Counted from the stretch's first letter, positions 26,447 to 35,899 are shown. The stretch: DNA of 64,000 nucleotides from Dyadobacter bucti (GCF_005869225.1 NZ_SWFP01000006.1:248001-312000); one strand, 5' to 3'. The notes: generated from the sequence alone by a model not told the origin. Numbers and translations are program-made.

Positions 26447-27088
26447 TCAAATGCCCTTCTGATCTAAAACCTTTCGGATTTCCCGCGCCCATATCTTGTA
26501 GGCTTTAGAATTAAGATGTGTTTTATCAACAGCAAATTCAGCTTTTAAACCCGTCGAATCTGAAATAAAAGGATTGAGGTCAATGTAAATGATGTCCTTT
26601 TCCGTACAGTACCCGATCAGAAATCCATTTAATTTATCAACTTCCTTTTTGCTGTAAGGATCATTCCTTTCGTAGGTCGTAAGTGTGACAACCGGGATGA
26701 TATGGTTCTTTTGTATTGCTTCCAGGATAGCTTTATAATTTTCCTGAATCCGTTCCGACGAAACGCCCACAGTTATATCATTGATCCCGCCTTTTATAAA
26801 ACAGATTTTCGGATGCAGGTTGATCACATGGGTTTTTATCAACTGACGAAAATGATAGGTTGTCTGGCCCGGGAGCCCGTTATTCATCACATCGGTCCTT
26901 CCCAGCAGCTCCACCCATTTTCCCTGGGCAGTTATAGAATTTCCATACATAATAATGGCCGGATTTCCTTTCATAGCGACAAACCGTTGCAGTATTTTAT
27001 CACGATAAATAAAAGTCAGGGTTATAAATATGCCAATTAACAGAATATTAAAACCAACCGAAATCCGCAGTAAGGCTTTAACTTTCAT
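26447..27088 (-). CDS. SGNH/GDSL-family hydrolase, membrane-anchored
   Basis: 213 residues. An N-terminal transmembrane or uncleaved signal segment (about 8-28, ISVGFNILLIGIFITLTFI) is followed by an SGNH fold: block I MYGNSITAQG (nucleophile Ser), block II NNGLPGQTT (Gly), block III IKGGINDITVG (Asn) and block V FAVDKTHLNSKAYKIW (Asp and His). This gives a complete Ser/Gly/Asn/His set for an esterase or acyl/acetyl hydrolase acting outside the inner membrane. Substrate unknown. It lies 20 bases downstream of tdk on the same strand. Confidence 0.9.
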   Translation of the reverse strand: MKVKALLRISVGFNILLIGIFITLTFIYRDKILQRFVAMKGNPAIIMYGNSITAQGKWVELLGRTDVMNNGLPGQTTYHFRQLIKTHVINLHPKICFIKGGINDITVGVSSERIQENYKAILEAIQKNHIIPVVTLTTYERNDPYSKKEVDKLNGFLIGYCTEKDIIYIDLNPFISDSTGLKAEFAVDKTHLNSKAYKIWAREIRKVLDQKGI

Positions 27089-27108
27089 ACTGTCACAATG
27101 TTTGTCGA

Positions 27109-27714
27109 TTAAAAAGCTTGGTCATTATAGGCAGTTTCACCCAGATTGAAACAGCGCCTGCACCTGGCTTCATACAGATCCGTTTCTCCCAGTAATACTT
27201 TTTCATTCGACGTAGAGAGGCGGTAGGAATGAGAGGCGACTTCACCACAGACCATACAGATCGCATGGACTTTGGTAACGTACTCCGCTATCGCCATCAA
27301 CTGGGGCATGCAGCCGAACGGTTTGCCAAGATAATCCATGTCCAGGCCGGCTACTATCACGCGTTTACCCGTGTTGGCCAGCGTATCGCAAACTCCCACC
27401 ACCGACTCGTCAAAGAACTGCGCCTCGTCAAGGCCTACCACCTCGCAATTACCCGAAAGGTCAATTATTTCAAGAGCGGATTTTACCGGAATAGAGCGTA
27501 TCGAATTGTCATTGTGAGAAACAATGTTCTCTTCGTGGTATCGTTTATCGAGAGCAGGTTTGAAAATCTGGATTTTCTGTCTGGCTATTTTGGCACGGTT
27601 GATACGCCTGATCAGTTCTTCGGTTTTGCCCGAGAACATGGATCCGCAGATCACTTCGATCCATCCAGTACGGTGGTTTTGGTTTTCTTTCCTATGATAT
27701 GGTTCTATGAACAT
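27109..27714 (-). CDS. tdk: Thymidine kinase (type II)
   Basis: Phosphorylates thymidine (dTTP salvage). 201 residues from ATG 27714. The P-loop GSMFSGKTEELIRR, Walker B DEAQFFD, lid motif VIVAGLDMDYLGKPFG and the Zn-binding cysteines (CMVCG and CRRCF) are all visible, along with the substrate loop YRLSTSNEKVLLGE. The family start close to FIEPYHR supports 27714 rather than the in-frame TTG at 27747. Divergent from the next gene, with overlapping promoters. Confidence 0.96.
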   Translation of the reverse strand: MFIEPYHRKENQNHRTGWIEVICGSMFSGKTEELIRRINRAKIARQKIQIFKPALDKRYHEENIVSHNDNSIRSIPVKSALEIIDLSGNCEVVGLDEAQFFDESVVGVCDTLANTGKRVIVAGLDMDYLGKPFGCMPQLMAIAEYVTKVHAICMVCGEVASHSYRLSTSNEKVLLGETDLYEARCRRCFNLGETAYNDQAF

Positions 27715-27748
27715 GTTTGAATCTAATCTGACCCACTGAACAGCCAAT

Positions 27749-27780
27749 TTGTTTATATTTACAAATCAAACATATTTTTG
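27749..27780 (+). promoter_or_regulatory. Full Bacteroidota promoter for the 27816 gene, overlapping a tdk promoter
   Basis: TTG (27749-27751), a 21-base spacer and TATTTTTG (27773-27780) match the TTG...TAnnTTTG pattern. The gene's ATG is 35 bases downstream. On the other strand 27767-27774 reads TATGTTTG, also a -7 match, 53 bases from the tdk start. The two elements overlap. Confidence 0.7.
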
Positions 27781-27815
27781 TTAAACACGACCGTTATAAA
27801 AAGCTCTTATTCGTT

Positions 27816-28928
27816 ATGCCGGATAATTTGAATTCAAATGCTCTTAATCAATACGCCGCCAGATTCGCGACAACTGTTCTCAACGATGTGTACCGGTCGC
27901 AGGATATCATCTCCGGTGCCGGATTATTGCAATTAACTCCGGTCAAACAAGTCAACCTGGGAATACTCAATCACCTCTTCGAAGACTGGAAAAGTACAGC
28001 TGAGAAATTTCGCAGTCCCTATTTTGATTTTACCAATGAGGAAGTCAAAAAAGCATTGGAAGATTTCATGAATACGACATCGCAGTATATTGCGATCAAA
28101 CGCAGCGATCTGGAACCGTTGCTATTGACTTCGGTAAAAGATGCGCTCAAATTGCTATTATCCCCTGAAAGCTATTTTGAGGAGAAAATCAGGGAAACGG
28201 AAGAAAATGAGTTCACACTTGCAAAGGCAGAGCAGCTTGTAAAATATACACGTATTCACCGGGGAATAGCACAGGCCCTGCTGAGCAAATTCTCCGATAA
28301 CGGTTCCGATTCCATATACCTTACTCAGGCAATAAGTTGGCTGTACGACATCAAAAACGATAAGAACCTGATTGATGATACTGAACAATATGTTGCCCAG
28401 TTTTCCGATGTATTTCCGATAAATCTTAAAGAGCTTGTCCAGACAGACACCGTAAAAAATGAACCTGTTGTGGCAAAAAATGAGTCCAAATCTTTTTTCG
28501 ATTCGGCCCTGAATGAACTTGACACCGTGAAACCGAAGGCTGCTGCGCCGGTCCGGGCGGAATCGGGAACTGCTGTTTTAAGTGAAATTGTCAGTAAAAC
28601 CGCTACACCTGAGAGTCAGTCGTTGAACAACAGGTTCAAGGTTAATATCCCAAAATCAACCGAAGAGAACACTTATGCAAATGTTCCGGTGAAAGTAGAG
28701 AGCATCGCAGGTTCCATTCCGTTGGGCCAGCGCTTTATGTTTGTCAACCAACTATTCAATAAAAGCAGTGACCATTTTGAAAAGGCCATATATGAGCTCG
28801 ATGCCGTAAAGAGCTTTGAAGAAGCACAGAACCTTATTTGGCACCGCTACGCGTCAAAATACGCCTGGGACGTTAATGGTGAGGCAGTAACGGCCTTACT
28901 GGCTATAGTAAAAAGGAAATTTGCTTAA
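27816..28928 (+). CDS. Conserved hypothetical protein of Bacteroidota
   Basis: 370 residues, no signal peptide or membrane segment, so cytosolic. Residues 1-200 are predicted helical. Residues about 210-285 are a polar, Ala/Pro/Ser/Lys linker of low complexity. Residues about 290-370 form a compact C-terminal motif: SIPLGQRFMFVNQLFNKSSDHFEKAIYEL, then FEEAQNLIWHRYASKYAWD. I recall this C-terminal module as widespread in uncharacterised Bacteroidota proteins, but no function is known to me. It has a clear promoter and terminator of its own. Confidence 0.82.
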   Translation: MPDNLNSNALNQYAARFATTVLNDVYRSQDIISGAGLLQLTPVKQVNLGILNHLFEDWKSTAEKFRSPYFDFTNEEVKKALEDFMNTTSQYIAIKRSDLEPLLLTSVKDALKLLLSPESYFEEKIRETEENEFTLAKAEQLVKYTRIHRGIAQALLSKFSDNGSDSIYLTQAISWLYDIKNDKNLIDDTEQYVAQFSDVFPINLKELVQTDTVKNEPVVAKNESKSFFDSALNELDTVKPKAAAPVRAESGTAVLSEIVSKTATPESQSLNNRFKVNIPKSTEENTYANVPVKVESIAGSIPLGQRFMFVNQLFNKSSDHFEKAIYELDAVKSFEEAQNLIWHRYASKYAWDVNGEAVTALLAIVKRKFA

Positions 28929-28938
28929 TTTGTTTAAA

Positions 28939-28966
28939 AAGGCACTCGGTTCTTCCGGTGCCTTCT
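28939..28966. terminator. Hairpin terminator between convergent genes
   Basis: AAGGCAC (28939-28945) pairs with GTGCCTT (28958-28964), with an inner CGG/CCG pair set. A-rich sequence on the left gives a T-run on the minus strand and shorter T tracts on the plus strand. Confidence 0.65.
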
Positions 28967-28975
28967 TAAATTTAC

Positions 28976-29824
28976 CTACTCTGTTATCAGTTGTAAGAAC
29001 ATTTGTCTTGCCACTTCCAGCTCTTTCAGATTAATGGCTATTTGCCGTTCGTTCTTCTGAGAAAATTCCACAAGTCTTTCTGTCGGCATGTTACCTACAA
29101 GGTCATTTTGGGCCATCGGGCAACCTCCGTATCCAAGCAATGCCCCGTCAAACCTTCTGCAACCTGCATTATAAGCCGTTTTTATTTTCTGTTCCCAGGT
29201 TTGAGGAATAGTATGAAAATGGGCGCCGAATTCCAATTCAGGAAAAGCAGGGATCAGTTGAGAAAACAGCGAATGGATATCCTCGTTATGCGCCAACCCG
29301 ACCGTATCTGCCAGGGAAAATGTAGCAATACCCAGTCCGGAGAGCTTTTCAATCCAATGCAGTACGATTTCCGGGCTCCATGTATCTCCGTACGGGTTGC
29401 CAAAACCCATAGAAATGTAAATCACTACTTCTTTACTATACTTTGGGCATAGCTCAGCAATACGGCTTACATTTTCAAAAGAAGCTTCGATAGTGGCGTT
29501 CGTATTTCGGAGCTGGAAAGTTTCCGAGATGGAAAACGGATACCCGATATAACTGATTGGTGTGAATTGGCAGGCTTCCCGGGCGCCGCGTTCATTTGCG
29601 ACGATGGCCAGCAATTTTGTAGCTGTTTGCGAAATATCAAGCTTTTCGACGATCTCGGCGGTGTCGCTTACCTGCGGCATCAGCTTTGGAGATACAAAAC
29701 TTCCAAAATCAATCGTATCAAATCCAACTTTGAGAAGCTGATTCAGGTAGGCGATTTTTTTGTCAGTCGGGATAAAAGGATGATGTCCCTGCCAGGCATC
29801 CCGTGGACATTCTATGATTTTCAT
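28976..29824 (-). CDS. Hydroxymethylglutaryl-CoA lyase
   Basis: Cleaves HMG-CoA to acetyl-CoA and acetoacetate (leucine catabolism). 282 residues from ATG 29824. ECPRDAWQG has the conserved Arg-Asp of the active site, GFDTIDFGSFVSPKLMPQ is the substrate strand, FGAHFHT gives the metal-binding His pair and GYGGCPMAQND gives the catalytic Cys loop. The family starts a few residues before the PRD motif, so ATG 29824 is preferred over 29869. It is 46 bases downstream of the epimerase gene on the same strand, an unexpected partner. Confidence 0.92.
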   Translation of the reverse strand: MKIIECPRDAWQGHHPFIPTDKKIAYLNQLLKVGFDTIDFGSFVSPKLMPQVSDTAEIVEKLDISQTATKLLAIVANERGAREACQFTPISYIGYPFSISETFQLRNTNATIEASFENVSRIAELCPKYSKEVVIYISMGFGNPYGDTWSPEIVLHWIEKLSGLGIATFSLADTVGLAHNEDIHSLFSQLIPAFPELEFGAHFHTIPQTWEQKIKTAYNAGCRRFDGALLGYGGCPMAQNDLVGNMPTERLVEFSQKNERQIAINLKELEVARQMFLQLITE

Positions 29825-29870
29825 AATCTCAATGTTAATGATAGAATGGTATTTTATCCCGACTGACAAA

Positions 29871-30932
29871 TCATTTTAATATCGGGGCCAGGTCTTTTTC
29901 GTTTTCGGCCAGCCAGGCAGTGATGTCTTCAACAATCTGCCGGATGCCGATCTCAGGTTTCCAGCCAGTCATTGCAGTTACTTTTGTATTATCTGTGACG
30001 TAGAGACGTATATCGGCAGTCCGTGTTTCCGGGACAACTTTAATAGGAATGGTCTTACCCGTTACTTCCTGGCAGATTTTGGTGAGCTCCTGCAGCGATG
30101 CGCTGCTTTGTAATCCGCCGCCGGCGTTCAGGATTTCCCCGTTCACTTGATCGAGGTTATGTAGCTGCCAGTCGATCAGCCGGTACAAATCGGCAACATG
30201 CAGCATATCACGGATTTGTTTCCCTGTACCGCCATAGCCAAAATAGCCCAGTTGCTGTTCAAAATAATGTTTCGCGATCCAGAGCACCATCACACCCTGG
30301 TCCACTTTCCCCATTTGCCACGGGCCGGTGATCACGCCGCAGCGATTAATTACAGTACGGAGATTATAAAATTCGTTGTATTCCTGAATGATCAGCTCGG
30401 AAGCCAGCTTGGTGGTGCCATATAAAGAACGGGCCCCGTTCAGCGGAAAATCCTCTGAAATACCCTTAGAAGAAACACCTGCAACCGGCTGGTCATCAGA
30501 AAGTGCAAACCGAGTTTCTTCCTCTGTAAAGTTTAAAGTCTCAATGGTTTTTATCGGATAAACCCGACTTGTCGACAGGAAAATAAAGGCCGCTTTATGT
30601 TTTAGCGCATAATTAAGGCAATTCACAGTCCCCACAAGATTTGTGTTGATCAGATAGTCGGGCGTACCGTCCAGGCCCGCTAAAACCGAAGGTTCGGCAG
30701 ATGCTTCGATGACCGTATCTACGGCAGGTATAACATCAAAATCCTCTTTATTGCGGATATCACCATGAACAAACTCGACACCATGCTGTTTCAGTCTGCT
30801 CAAATTCAGTTCTGACCCGCGTCTTTTCAAGTTGTCTAGCGCAAAAACTTGATAATCAGGATAATTGGTTTTTAAAGATATCGCGAGGGCAGACCCGACA
30901 AAACCGGCTCCTCCGGTGATCAATATTTTCAT
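29871..30932 (-). CDS. NAD-dependent epimerase/dehydratase, CDP-paratose 2-epimerase-like
   Basis: 353 residues, extended short-chain dehydrogenase. ILITGGAGFVGSALA is the NAD(P) Rossmann motif, FLSTSRVYP and LYGTTKLASE supply the Ser and Tyr-xxx-Lys catalytic residues. ASAEPSV, INRCGVITGPWQMGKVDQGVMVLWI and GKQIRDMLHVADL match CDP-tyvelose/paratose 2-epimerases more than UDP-glucose epimerases. It probably makes a dideoxy- or other unusual sugar nucleotide for surface glycans. No other sugar-nucleotide genes are nearby, so the true substrate is open. Confidence 0.85.
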   Translation of the reverse strand: MKILITGGAGFVGSALAISLKTNYPDYQVFALDNLKRRGSELNLSRLKQHGVEFVHGDIRNKEDFDVIPAVDTVIEASAEPSVLAGLDGTPDYLINTNLVGTVNCLNYALKHKAAFIFLSTSRVYPIKTIETLNFTEEETRFALSDDQPVAGVSSKGISEDFPLNGARSLYGTTKLASELIIQEYNEFYNLRTVINRCGVITGPWQMGKVDQGVMVLWIAKHYFEQQLGYFGYGGTGKQIRDMLHVADLYRLIDWQLHNLDQVNGEILNAGGGLQSSASLQELTKICQEVTGKTIPIKVVPETRTADIRLYVTDNTKVTAMTGWKPEIGIRQIVEDITAWLAENEKDLAPILK

Positions 30933-31086
30933 AAAAGATTTGGTAGTTCGTAAAGACGTGTGGTTCGGTTTAAAAATTCAAAGTTATGATCATTCATTCA
31001 GAATGGATAGTCAGCCGCCTAATATTTACGTCATGATTAGAAGCATGCTAATTATTCCAAATAAATTAGAATATTTTTCAAATGAA

Positions 31087-31099
31087 GTAAGTAACTTAC
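31087..31099. promoter_or_regulatory. 13-bp palindrome upstream of the TonB/DUF4249 operon
   Basis: GTAAGT-A-ACTTAC is a perfect 6-bp inverted repeat 84 bases before the start at 31183, in the gap between divergent genes. A possible operator; nothing else in the sequence supports this. Confidence 0.3.
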
Positions 31100-31182
31100 G
31101 TTCACTTCTTTGCATACCATAATTCCGCTGCCACGTTCTCACGAGTTTTAAAGTATCAGGTTTAAATAAAACTTCGCAATAC

Positions 31183-31911
31183 ATGCGCATTTTTACCATC
31201 ATTACAATTTTTTACGCCTGCCTTTACCATTATTCCTATGGACAATCCGTTGGGGCCAGTTCGCTGGCAAAAGAGATAGCTGCCTATCCTGTTGGCTACT
31301 ACAAAAAAGCCACAGAGATTTCTCAGAATCTGTACAATGGACGACAGTACTACATGTATGATGCGCGGGCGGAAGAACATCAGTTTTTTAACGAAAGGAA
31401 GTGGCGCAAAGGGGTGGTGCGCTATGACGGGCAGCAGTTCGACAGTGTTGCTATGATGTACGATATCCTAAAGGATGAGCTTGTGATCAAACATTTTAAC
31501 GGAGATCATATTCTTTTACAATCCGAAAAGGTAGATTTTTTTTGGCTTGAACAGCATAATTTTCAGCGCCTGGAATCGGGAAAAGATGTGAATGAGCAAA
31601 TGCGGACAGGCTTTTACGATATACTCTACAATGGCAAAACCCGTACGATCATGCGGCGGACCAAACAGCGGCAGGAAAAGATCGTGGATAAGTCGGTCAT
31701 ACCGCAGTTTCCTCCGAAAGATTTTTTTTATATCCTCAAAGATGGTCGATACCATTCCGTCCATACAAAAAAATCCGTTTTTGCTTTGTTTCCCGAACAT
31801 AAAAAAGAGCTGAGAAGAGTTCTTCGGGAACCGAAAATTAGGTTCAGAAAGAACCGGGAGGTCGCAATTACGAGGATTGCGGCAAGATATGACGAACTAG
31901 CCAAGCCATGA
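31183..31911 (+). CDS. Exported hypothetical protein, first gene of the TonB/DUF4249 operon
   Basis: 242 residues, family not recognised. A signal peptide ends YSYGQ (about residue 21). The mature protein is basic, with aromatic-rich beta-type segments (NGRQYYMYDARAEEHQFF, GVVRYDGQQFDSVAMMYDI, TGFYDILYNGKTRTIMRRTK) and a very basic C-terminus (RRVLREPKIRFRKNREVAITR). Its stop overlaps the start of the TonB receptor (ATGA at 31908), so the two are translationally coupled. Likely a periplasmic or outer-membrane-associated accessory of that receptor. Confidence 0.82.
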   Translation: MRIFTIITIFYACLYHYSYGQSVGASSLAKEIAAYPVGYYKKATEISQNLYNGRQYYMYDARAEEHQFFNERKWRKGVVRYDGQQFDSVAMMYDILKDELVIKHFNGDHILLQSEKVDFFWLEQHNFQRLESGKDVNEQMRTGFYDILYNGKTRTIMRRTKQRQEKIVDKSVIPQFPPKDFFYILKDGRYHSVHTKKSVFALFPEHKKELRRVLREPKIRFRKNREVAITRIAARYDELAKP

Positions 31912-34676
31912 AACTACTTTTACCCTTATCTGTCTTATTCTTCTCAATTTTCTTTTCCAGGACATCAGCCGCTCAGAATGTGCCGGGAAAAAAAGTGACC
32001 ATGCATCTGGACTCTTCCAGGTTCACAGATTTTGTCAGGCAGGTTGAATCACAAACAGGTTATTTTTTTTACTACGATGCGAGTCGTTTCGATAGCCTGA
32101 CACTCGATCTCGATGTAAAGGAGCTTACGGTTCGTGAAGTGCTGGATCAGGTATTTAAAGGTTCTGAGTTTGAATATGCCATCGATTCCCAGCAACGGAT
32201 ATACATTACCCAGGTGCAGCGTATCATTACCCAGCTCCCACCGGGGTTGTTTGATCCGGATTATGTGGGCCCCAGTGCCGTTACTTATGAAGGGCCTGAA
32301 AATGATGCTAAGGAAAAGCTGCTGTCAACTGCTGAAAGCAAGCTTCACGAGTTGGGGGTAAAACGCCATCGGATTGTACCGGGAAATTCGACAATTACAG
32401 GTTATGTCAGAAATGCGGTTACCGGTGAACCGGTGATTGGTGCAGCCATATTTATTGAGTCTCCCTCGATTGGTGCTTCTACCGATGCGCTCGGATTTTA
32501 CTCACTTACCATCCCTCGTGGCAGGCAATTGCTTAAAGTGAAAAGTTTCGGGATGCGCGAAACCCAGCGGCAGGTTATCCTTTACTCAGACGGCAAGCTC
32601 GATATTGAAATGCGCGAAAGTGTAATTGCTTTGAAAGAAGTATCGGTAAAGGCCGGTATGGACAAAAACGTGGTCGGAACGCAGATGGGGACGGTTAAGC
32701 TCACGATCAAAAACCTTAAACAAGTACCCACAGTATTCGGGGAAACGGATTTGCTGCGGACGGTTCTTACTTTACCCGGTATCAAATCTGTGGGTGAAAA
32801 CAGTACAGGATTGAATGTCCGGGGCGGATCTGCCGATCAAAACCTGATACAGTATAATGATGCCGTTATCTATAACCCGTCCCATCTTTTTGGCTTTTTT
32901 TCCGCTTTTAACCCCGATGTATTAAAAGATGTTGAGTTGTATAAAAGTACGATCCCAGCGAAGTTTGGAGGGAGACTGGCTTCGGTCCTTGATATCAACA
33001 GCCGCGACGGGAACAAGAAAAAATTCACCGCTTCGGGCGGAATCGGTCTGGTGACGGGCCGCCTTACATTGGAAGGACCTCTGATAAAAGACAAAACCTC
33101 ATTTTTGCTGGGCGGACGTTCCACTTATTCCAACTGGCTGATCAAGACGCTGGACAATGAAAATTATAACAAAAGTTCTGCTTCATTTTATGATGTGAAC
33201 CTGCATGTGAGCCATGAGATCAATGAAAAAAACAGCTTGTTCCTCACGGGTTATGTTAGCGATGACCGGTTCAGGCTCTACGGGGATACGCTCTACACCT
33301 ATCAGAACCAGCTCGCTTCGCTGAAATGGAAGCATACTTTCAATGCAAAATTATATGGCGTATTAACTGCGTCTCACACTAAATATCAATATTCGATGGG
33401 TGCTGCGGGGCTGCCGCTCAACTCATTTGATCTGAAATTTGATATCAATCAATCAAATTTCAAGGCCGACCTGAGCTATGTCCTCAATCCGAAGCATACG
33501 CTGGATTTCGGTTTGAGCACCATTTACTATAAGCTGCATCCGGGATCATTTCAGCCCAGAGGCCCGGAATCGCTCATCATGCCCGACGAGCTCGAACCGG
33601 AGCAGGCTACAGAAAGTGCGTTATATATAGAAGATAAATTTGAAGTGAGCCCAAGGCTTGCGATCACAGCCGGCATCCGTTATTCATTTTATCAATACCT
33701 CGGGCCAAGAAATGTGAATACTTATGTGCCGGGATATCCGATTGACTACATCTATCAGGACGGAGTAAAGGAATATGGGGCCGGGAAAAAGATCAAAAAT
33801 TATGGCGGTCCCGAGTACCGGGCGTCCGTACGTTACAGCATTTTCGATAACCTTTCTTTAAAAGTAAGCTACAATACTCTGCGTCAGTACATTCATTTGC
33901 TCACCAATACCATGACCATATCCCCGACGGATATCTGGAAACTGAGCGATACTTACATCAAGCCGCAAATCGGTGATCAGATCTCAGTGGGGCTTTACCG
34001 TAATTTCCGGGGTAATAAAGTGGAGGTTTCCCTGGAAGGTTATTATAAGAACATTCAGAATTTTCTGGATTACAAAGGGGGTGATTCGCTGATCATGAAC
34101 CACAACATCGAAGCGGCGGTGCTCAATACCAAGGCAAAAGCTTACGGGGTTGAGTTTATGATCAAGAAAATGACCGGTAAGCTGAACGGCTGGGTAGGAT
34201 ATACTTATGCGAGAACATTGCTCAGAGCAGTTGACCGCGAATCGCTCGATGCGCCTAACGACGGGAATTACTACCCCAGTAACTACGACAAACCACACGA
34301 TTTTACAATGATTTCGAACTACCGGTTCTCGCACCGGTTCAGCTTGTCTTTCAACTTTACCTATAGCACGGGGCGCCCGTATACGCCGCCGATCGGGAAA
34401 TACCTTATTGATGGGTCTCAGCGGGTTTACTATGCCGACAGAAACCAGTTTCGCATTCCCGACTATTACAGGACGGACGTAGCCATGAATATTGAAGGGA
34501 ACCATCGAATTAAGAAGCTTGCGCATAGCTCCTGGACTTTGGCAGTATACAATTTGCTGGGCCGGAAAAACCCTACATCTGTTTATTTCCAAACCATTGG
34601 GGGAAAGGTAAGTGGTTATCAGCTTTCCATTTTTGGGCAGCCGATACCTACAATTACCTATAATTTCAGATTTTAA
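31908..34676 (+). CDS. TonB-dependent receptor with STN domain (DUF4249-linked type)
   Basis: 922 residues. Signal peptide (to about 22, SAAQN), then an STN secretin/TonB short N-terminal domain (VTMHLDSSRFTDFVRQVESQTGYFFYYD, about 29-100) usually linked to FecR-type signalling. Next come a carboxypeptidase-like domain (ITGYVRNAVTGEPVIGAAIFIE, about 163-240) and a plug (LLRTVLTLPGIKSVGENSTGLNVRGGSADQNLIQYNDAVIYNP), then a barrel to the C-terminal strand ITYNFRF. No sigma or anti-sigma gene is nearby despite the STN domain. Followed by DUF4249 and MG2 genes at 25-base spacing. Confidence 0.94.
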   Translation: MKLLLPLSVLFFSIFFSRTSAAQNVPGKKVTMHLDSSRFTDFVRQVESQTGYFFYYDASRFDSLTLDLDVKELTVREVLDQVFKGSEFEYAIDSQQRIYITQVQRIITQLPPGLFDPDYVGPSAVTYEGPENDAKEKLLSTAESKLHELGVKRHRIVPGNSTITGYVRNAVTGEPVIGAAIFIESPSIGASTDALGFYSLTIPRGRQLLKVKSFGMRETQRQVILYSDGKLDIEMRESVIALKEVSVKAGMDKNVVGTQMGTVKLTIKNLKQVPTVFGETDLLRTVLTLPGIKSVGENSTGLNVRGGSADQNLIQYNDAVIYNPSHLFGFFSAFNPDVLKDVELYKSTIPAKFGGRLASVLDINSRDGNKKKFTASGGIGLVTGRLTLEGPLIKDKTSFLLGGRSTYSNWLIKTLDNENYNKSSASFYDVNLHVSHEINEKNSLFLTGYVSDDRFRLYGDTLYTYQNQLASLKWKHTFNAKLYGVLTASHTKYQYSMGAAGLPLNSFDLKFDINQSNFKADLSYVLNPKHTLDFGLSTIYYKLHPGSFQPRGPESLIMPDELEPEQATESALYIEDKFEVSPRLAITAGIRYSFYQYLGPRNVNTYVPGYPIDYIYQDGVKEYGAGKKIKNYGGPEYRASVRYSIFDNLSLKVSYNTLRQYIHLLTNTMTISPTDIWKLSDTYIKPQIGDQISVGLYRNFRGNKVEVSLEGYYKNIQNFLDYKGGDSLIMNHNIEAAVLNTKAKAYGVEFMIKKMTGKLNGWVGYTYARTLLRAVDRESLDAPNDGNYYPSNYDKPHDFTMISNYRFSHRFSLSFNFTYSTGRPYTPPIGKYLIDGSQRVYYADRNQFRIPDYYRTDVAMNIEGNHRIKKLAHSSWTLAVYNLLGRKNPTSVYFQTIGGKVSGYQLSIFGQPIPTITYNFRF

Positions 34677-34701
34677 ATATTAGCCAATAAAGATTTTCGA
34701 A

Positions 34702-35874
34702 GTGAAAAACACAAGCTATAAAACCATTTTGAGCAAATTCGGGGATGAGCAGGGAGTGACCGGGGTATTAAAATATCTGATGCTGATCGTGCCGGCTTTT
34801 GTTATTTACAGCTGTATTGAGCCGTTTTCCCCACCAGAAGTGAACAACGTGGAAACCTATCTTGTAGTGGACGGTTTTCTGAACATTGGCGGTGATTCCA
34901 GTACTGTAATACTGCGGAACACTCAGAACACAAACGATGATACTCCTCCGGTTACAGAACCGGGAGCGCTCATTGTGGCGGAATCTGAAAATGGGGAGAG
35001 CTATACTTTCATCGAAATGGGTGACGGGGTGTACAAGCTGCCTCCAATTAATGCTAACACAGCTACCAGATACCGCCTGTCGATACGCAGGCTCGGCGGA
35101 AGGGAGTATTTGTCGGACTATGTCCAGGTGAGCATAACCCCGCCGATCGACAGTGTGAGCTATAAGCTAGATCAGGGACAAAATGCTATGCTGATATATG
35201 TCAATACCCATGATCTGAACAGCAATTCCAGGTTCTACAGATGGAAATTTGAAGAGACCTACGAATATCGCACGGCTTATTATTCGGGCCTCGAAAGAGA
35301 TTTTGAAAAAAGACAAGTGGTATCCCGTCCCGAAGATGTTTCACTTTGCTGGCGGACACTGGAATCCAGAGATATCAAGCTCGGCTCGACGGTCAAGCTT
35401 AGCGAGAACATCATCAAAGAAGTACCGGTAAATGTGATCAGGATAGAATCCAACAAGCTTCTCTTCAAGTACAGCATTCTCGTAAAACAATATTCGCTCA
35501 GCCGCGAAGCCTTCGAATACTGGACGGACCTTGCAAAAACCACACAAGGCACAGGTACTTTATTTGATCCGCAACCTTCGCAGGTCACAGGTAATATTAA
35601 AAGTAAAGAGGATGCCAGAGAGCTTGTCTTTGGATATTTCAGCGCGAGTACGGAGGCCACTAAACGGATTTTTATTAATGAACGGCTGGGCTCTTACCCG
35701 AGATGTTCCCCTCCAGATACTATTGAAATCGCAGACGTATTCGAAACCACAGGGGTTTTATTGAGCTATTACCAGGATCCGACGGGTGTATCCTACCTTT
35801 TGAGCTCGTCGGATTTTTGCTCCGACTGCCGGGCGCAGGGAGGTACTATCAGACGGCCACCTTTTTGGCAATGA
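34702..35874 (+). CDS. DUF4249 lipoprotein (partner of TonB receptor)
   Basis: 390 residues from GTG 34702. Signal segment about 22-37 with lipobox VIYSC (Cys38). The mature N-terminus IEPFSPPEVNNVETYLVVDGFLN is the DUF4249 signature, with beta-rich repeats after it (STVILRNTQN, YRLSIRRLGGREYLSDYV). The C-terminus FCSDCRAQGGTIRRPPFW has the family's Cys pair. DUF4249 proteins sit on the outer membrane beside TonB receptors, much like SusD beside SusC, though their ligand is not established to my knowledge. No in-frame ATG gives a better signal peptide. Confidence 0.9.
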   Translation: MKNTSYKTILSKFGDEQGVTGVLKYLMLIVPAFVIYSCIEPFSPPEVNNVETYLVVDGFLNIGGDSSTVILRNTQNTNDDTPPVTEPGALIVAESENGESYTFIEMGDGVYKLPPINANTATRYRLSIRRLGGREYLSDYVQVSITPPIDSVSYKLDQGQNAMLIYVNTHDLNSNSRFYRWKFEETYEYRTAYYSGLERDFEKRQVVSRPEDVSLCWRTLESRDIKLGSTVKLSENIIKEVPVNVIRIESNKLLFKYSILVKQYSLSREAFEYWTDLAKTTQGTGTLFDPQPSQVTGNIKSKEDARELVFGYFSASTEATKRIFINERLGSYPRCSPPDTIEIADVFETTGVLLSYYQDPTGVSYLLSSSDFCSDCRAQGGTIRRPPFWQ

Positions 35875-35899
35875 TCAATTGTTATTGACATAAAAATAT

